Positions 63,204 through 64,000 of a stretch of 64,000 nucleotides of DNA are shown here, piece by piece (within the stretch, counting starts at the first letter, position 1; the number at the start of each line of letters is the position of its first letter). The stretch is from JAGQVA01 sp041391725 (GTDB taxonomy: Bacteria; Bacteroidota; Bacteroidia; J057), in the NCBI GenBank assembly GCA_041391725.1, contig JAWKNL010000005.1:248001-312000 (forward strand), in the 5' to 3' direction. Made by a program: the position numbers and the translations under genes. Below the pieces are notes generated by a model. That model did not search any database, was not told the DNA's origin, and worked only from the letters and a program-made list of their open reading frames with translations.

Positions 63204-64000
63204 TTCTTTGGGTTTGTGGGGTTGCTTTTTGCATAAAACTGCTGGTTCCAGTAGTACTGTGGCGTAAGCAGGGCAGAGGTCACCGGGTGAAATCCGTTTT
63301 TCATCCAGGAGTGGTCATACACGATTTTGCCCTGCCGTGAAGGGTCGTTTTTCATCCGGTTTCCATAGATGTCGTGGTAAACCGAACCACGGGGTTCTGC
63401 TGGTGCAGGAGGTAGCTCCATAAACCGAAACAGGTCGTCTTTTACCGAATCAAACCTGAATACCAGGTCCTCATACACTACAGTTTTATATTCATATCCG
63501 CTTTGTTTGAGGAATCGCATATTTCTCAGGTTGGCATTGAGCCAGCGGTAACCTTCATATACATTTCCGTAGTGTTTCCTTCCTTTGCGGATATTGGTTT
63601 TTTTGACCGAACCCAGCCAGCTACGGATATCTCTGATAACGAGAATGACTTTTATTTTATGATTTGGGTAGTGTGCAGACTGGTAGTATTTCCGGAGAAA
63701 ATCCAGTGATTTGGAGGCGTCCACCATGGTTGTACCCGGAAAGGAGGATTCATAGGCCGTCAGAATGGCATCGAGTGCCTCCTGCCGGCTTGATCCTGAA
63801 ATTTTTTCACGTAGGGGTCCCCAAACGGTGCAATCGCTGATGGTTTCTCCGCAGGAGCAAAGGGGGATATCTTTTTCTTCGACGCCGCTTTCCAACTCCT
63901 TCAGCAATTTGGCTACTTCTCCCATACCTACCACCTGAGGATGAGAGGATAGCACCATTTGCAGAAATGTCGATCCGCTGTGACCAAGTCCGAGTATATA
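63200..64000 (-). CDS. Sulfotransferase family protein, 5' end beyond the window
   Basis: At least 266 residues; the frame stays open to the window edge, so the start is not seen. The PAPS 5'-phosphosulfate loop ILGLGHSGSTFLQMVLSSHP is within the first visible 20 residues, so only a few residues should be missing. The 3'-phosphate loop is KIKVILVIRDIRSWLGSVKK. CSCGETISDCTVW carries several Cys. It overlaps the polymerase gene by 4 bases. It is the second sulfotransferase of the polysaccharide region. Confidence 0.85.
   Translation of the reverse strand, partial: YILGLGHSGSTFLQMVLSSHPQVVGMGEVAKLLKELESGVEEKDIPLCSCGETISDCTVWGPLREKISGSSRQEALDAILTAYESSFPGTTMVDASKSLDFLRKYYQSAHYPNHKIKVILVIRDIRSWLGSVKKTNIRKGRKHYGNVYEGYRWLNANLRNMRFLKQSGYEYKTVVYEDLVFRFDSVKDDLFRFMELPPAPAEPRGSVYHDIYGNRMKNDPSRQGKIVYDHSWMKNGFHPVTSALLTPQYYWNQQFYAKSNPTNPKK

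Overview
The window looks like a chromosomal segment of a Bacteroidota bacterium, most likely a Saprospiria/Lewinella-type marine or sludge organism. This rests on three secreted proteins with type IX secretion (T9SS) C-terminal sorting domains, a Y_Y_Y/propeller sensor kinase, RHS tips of the kind common in that group, and a promoter with the TTG / TAnnTTTG elements upstream of the first gene. The genus is inference. There is no rRNA, CRISPR array or intact prophage. One tRNA-Gly (GCC) is present.

Layout. 0-5.6 kb: FKBP lipoprotein, gamma-glutamyltransferase with an FAD amino-acid oxidase-like protein, and a membrane protein with an AGMO-like sterol-desaturase-superfamily enzyme. 5.5-9.2 kb: AraC regulator, fatty-acid-2-hydroxylase-like enzyme and two SDR proteins, which together suggest a lipid-tailoring region. 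9.3-18.7 kb: WG-repeat protein, FIST sensor with hybrid histidine kinase (ATGA-coupled, with an inverted repeat upstream), ribulose-phosphate epimerase, tRNA-Gly, SppA, FolK and a UbiA-like membrane protein. 18.7-23.65 kb: an AT-rich accessory island holding an IS3-family relic, two orphan RHS-tip/toxin/putative-immunity cassettes, a wrecked ParE-type toxin-antitoxin pair between them, and several short perfect palindromes. 23.7-35.8 kb: M36 (fungalysin) T9SS metalloprotease, propeller sensor kinase with LuxR-type response regulator, a mosaic lipoprotein (cytochrome c + PA14 + sugar-dehydrogenase-like propeller + DUF1080) and an SDR.

36-64 kb is dominated by cell-surface polysaccharide genes. 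A tightly packed minus-strand operon (50.7 to 39.8 kb) carries an NAD-sugar epimerase, FAD oxidoreductase, polysaccharide deacetylase, two small EamA/ArnE-F-like proteins, a GT2 polyprenyl-phosphate glycosyltransferase, two tandem asparagine-synthase-like proteins, a UDP-HexNAc 2-epimerase and a WbpB-like dehydrogenase. A GT39/ArnT-like GT-C enzyme lies just upstream. Together they resemble an Arn-type lipid-linked sugar decoration route fused to Wbp-type amino-uronic-acid synthesis, with possible amidation. Three of these genes contain roughly nine single-base frameshifts, mostly at homopolymers, although their protein sequence is otherwise well preserved. Further on are heparinase II/III, a DUF354 protein, two sulfotransferases, two GT4 enzymes, an O-antigen ligase/polymerase and a secreted beta-helix protein, suggesting a sulfated exopolysaccharide. 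The last gene runs off the right edge of the window.
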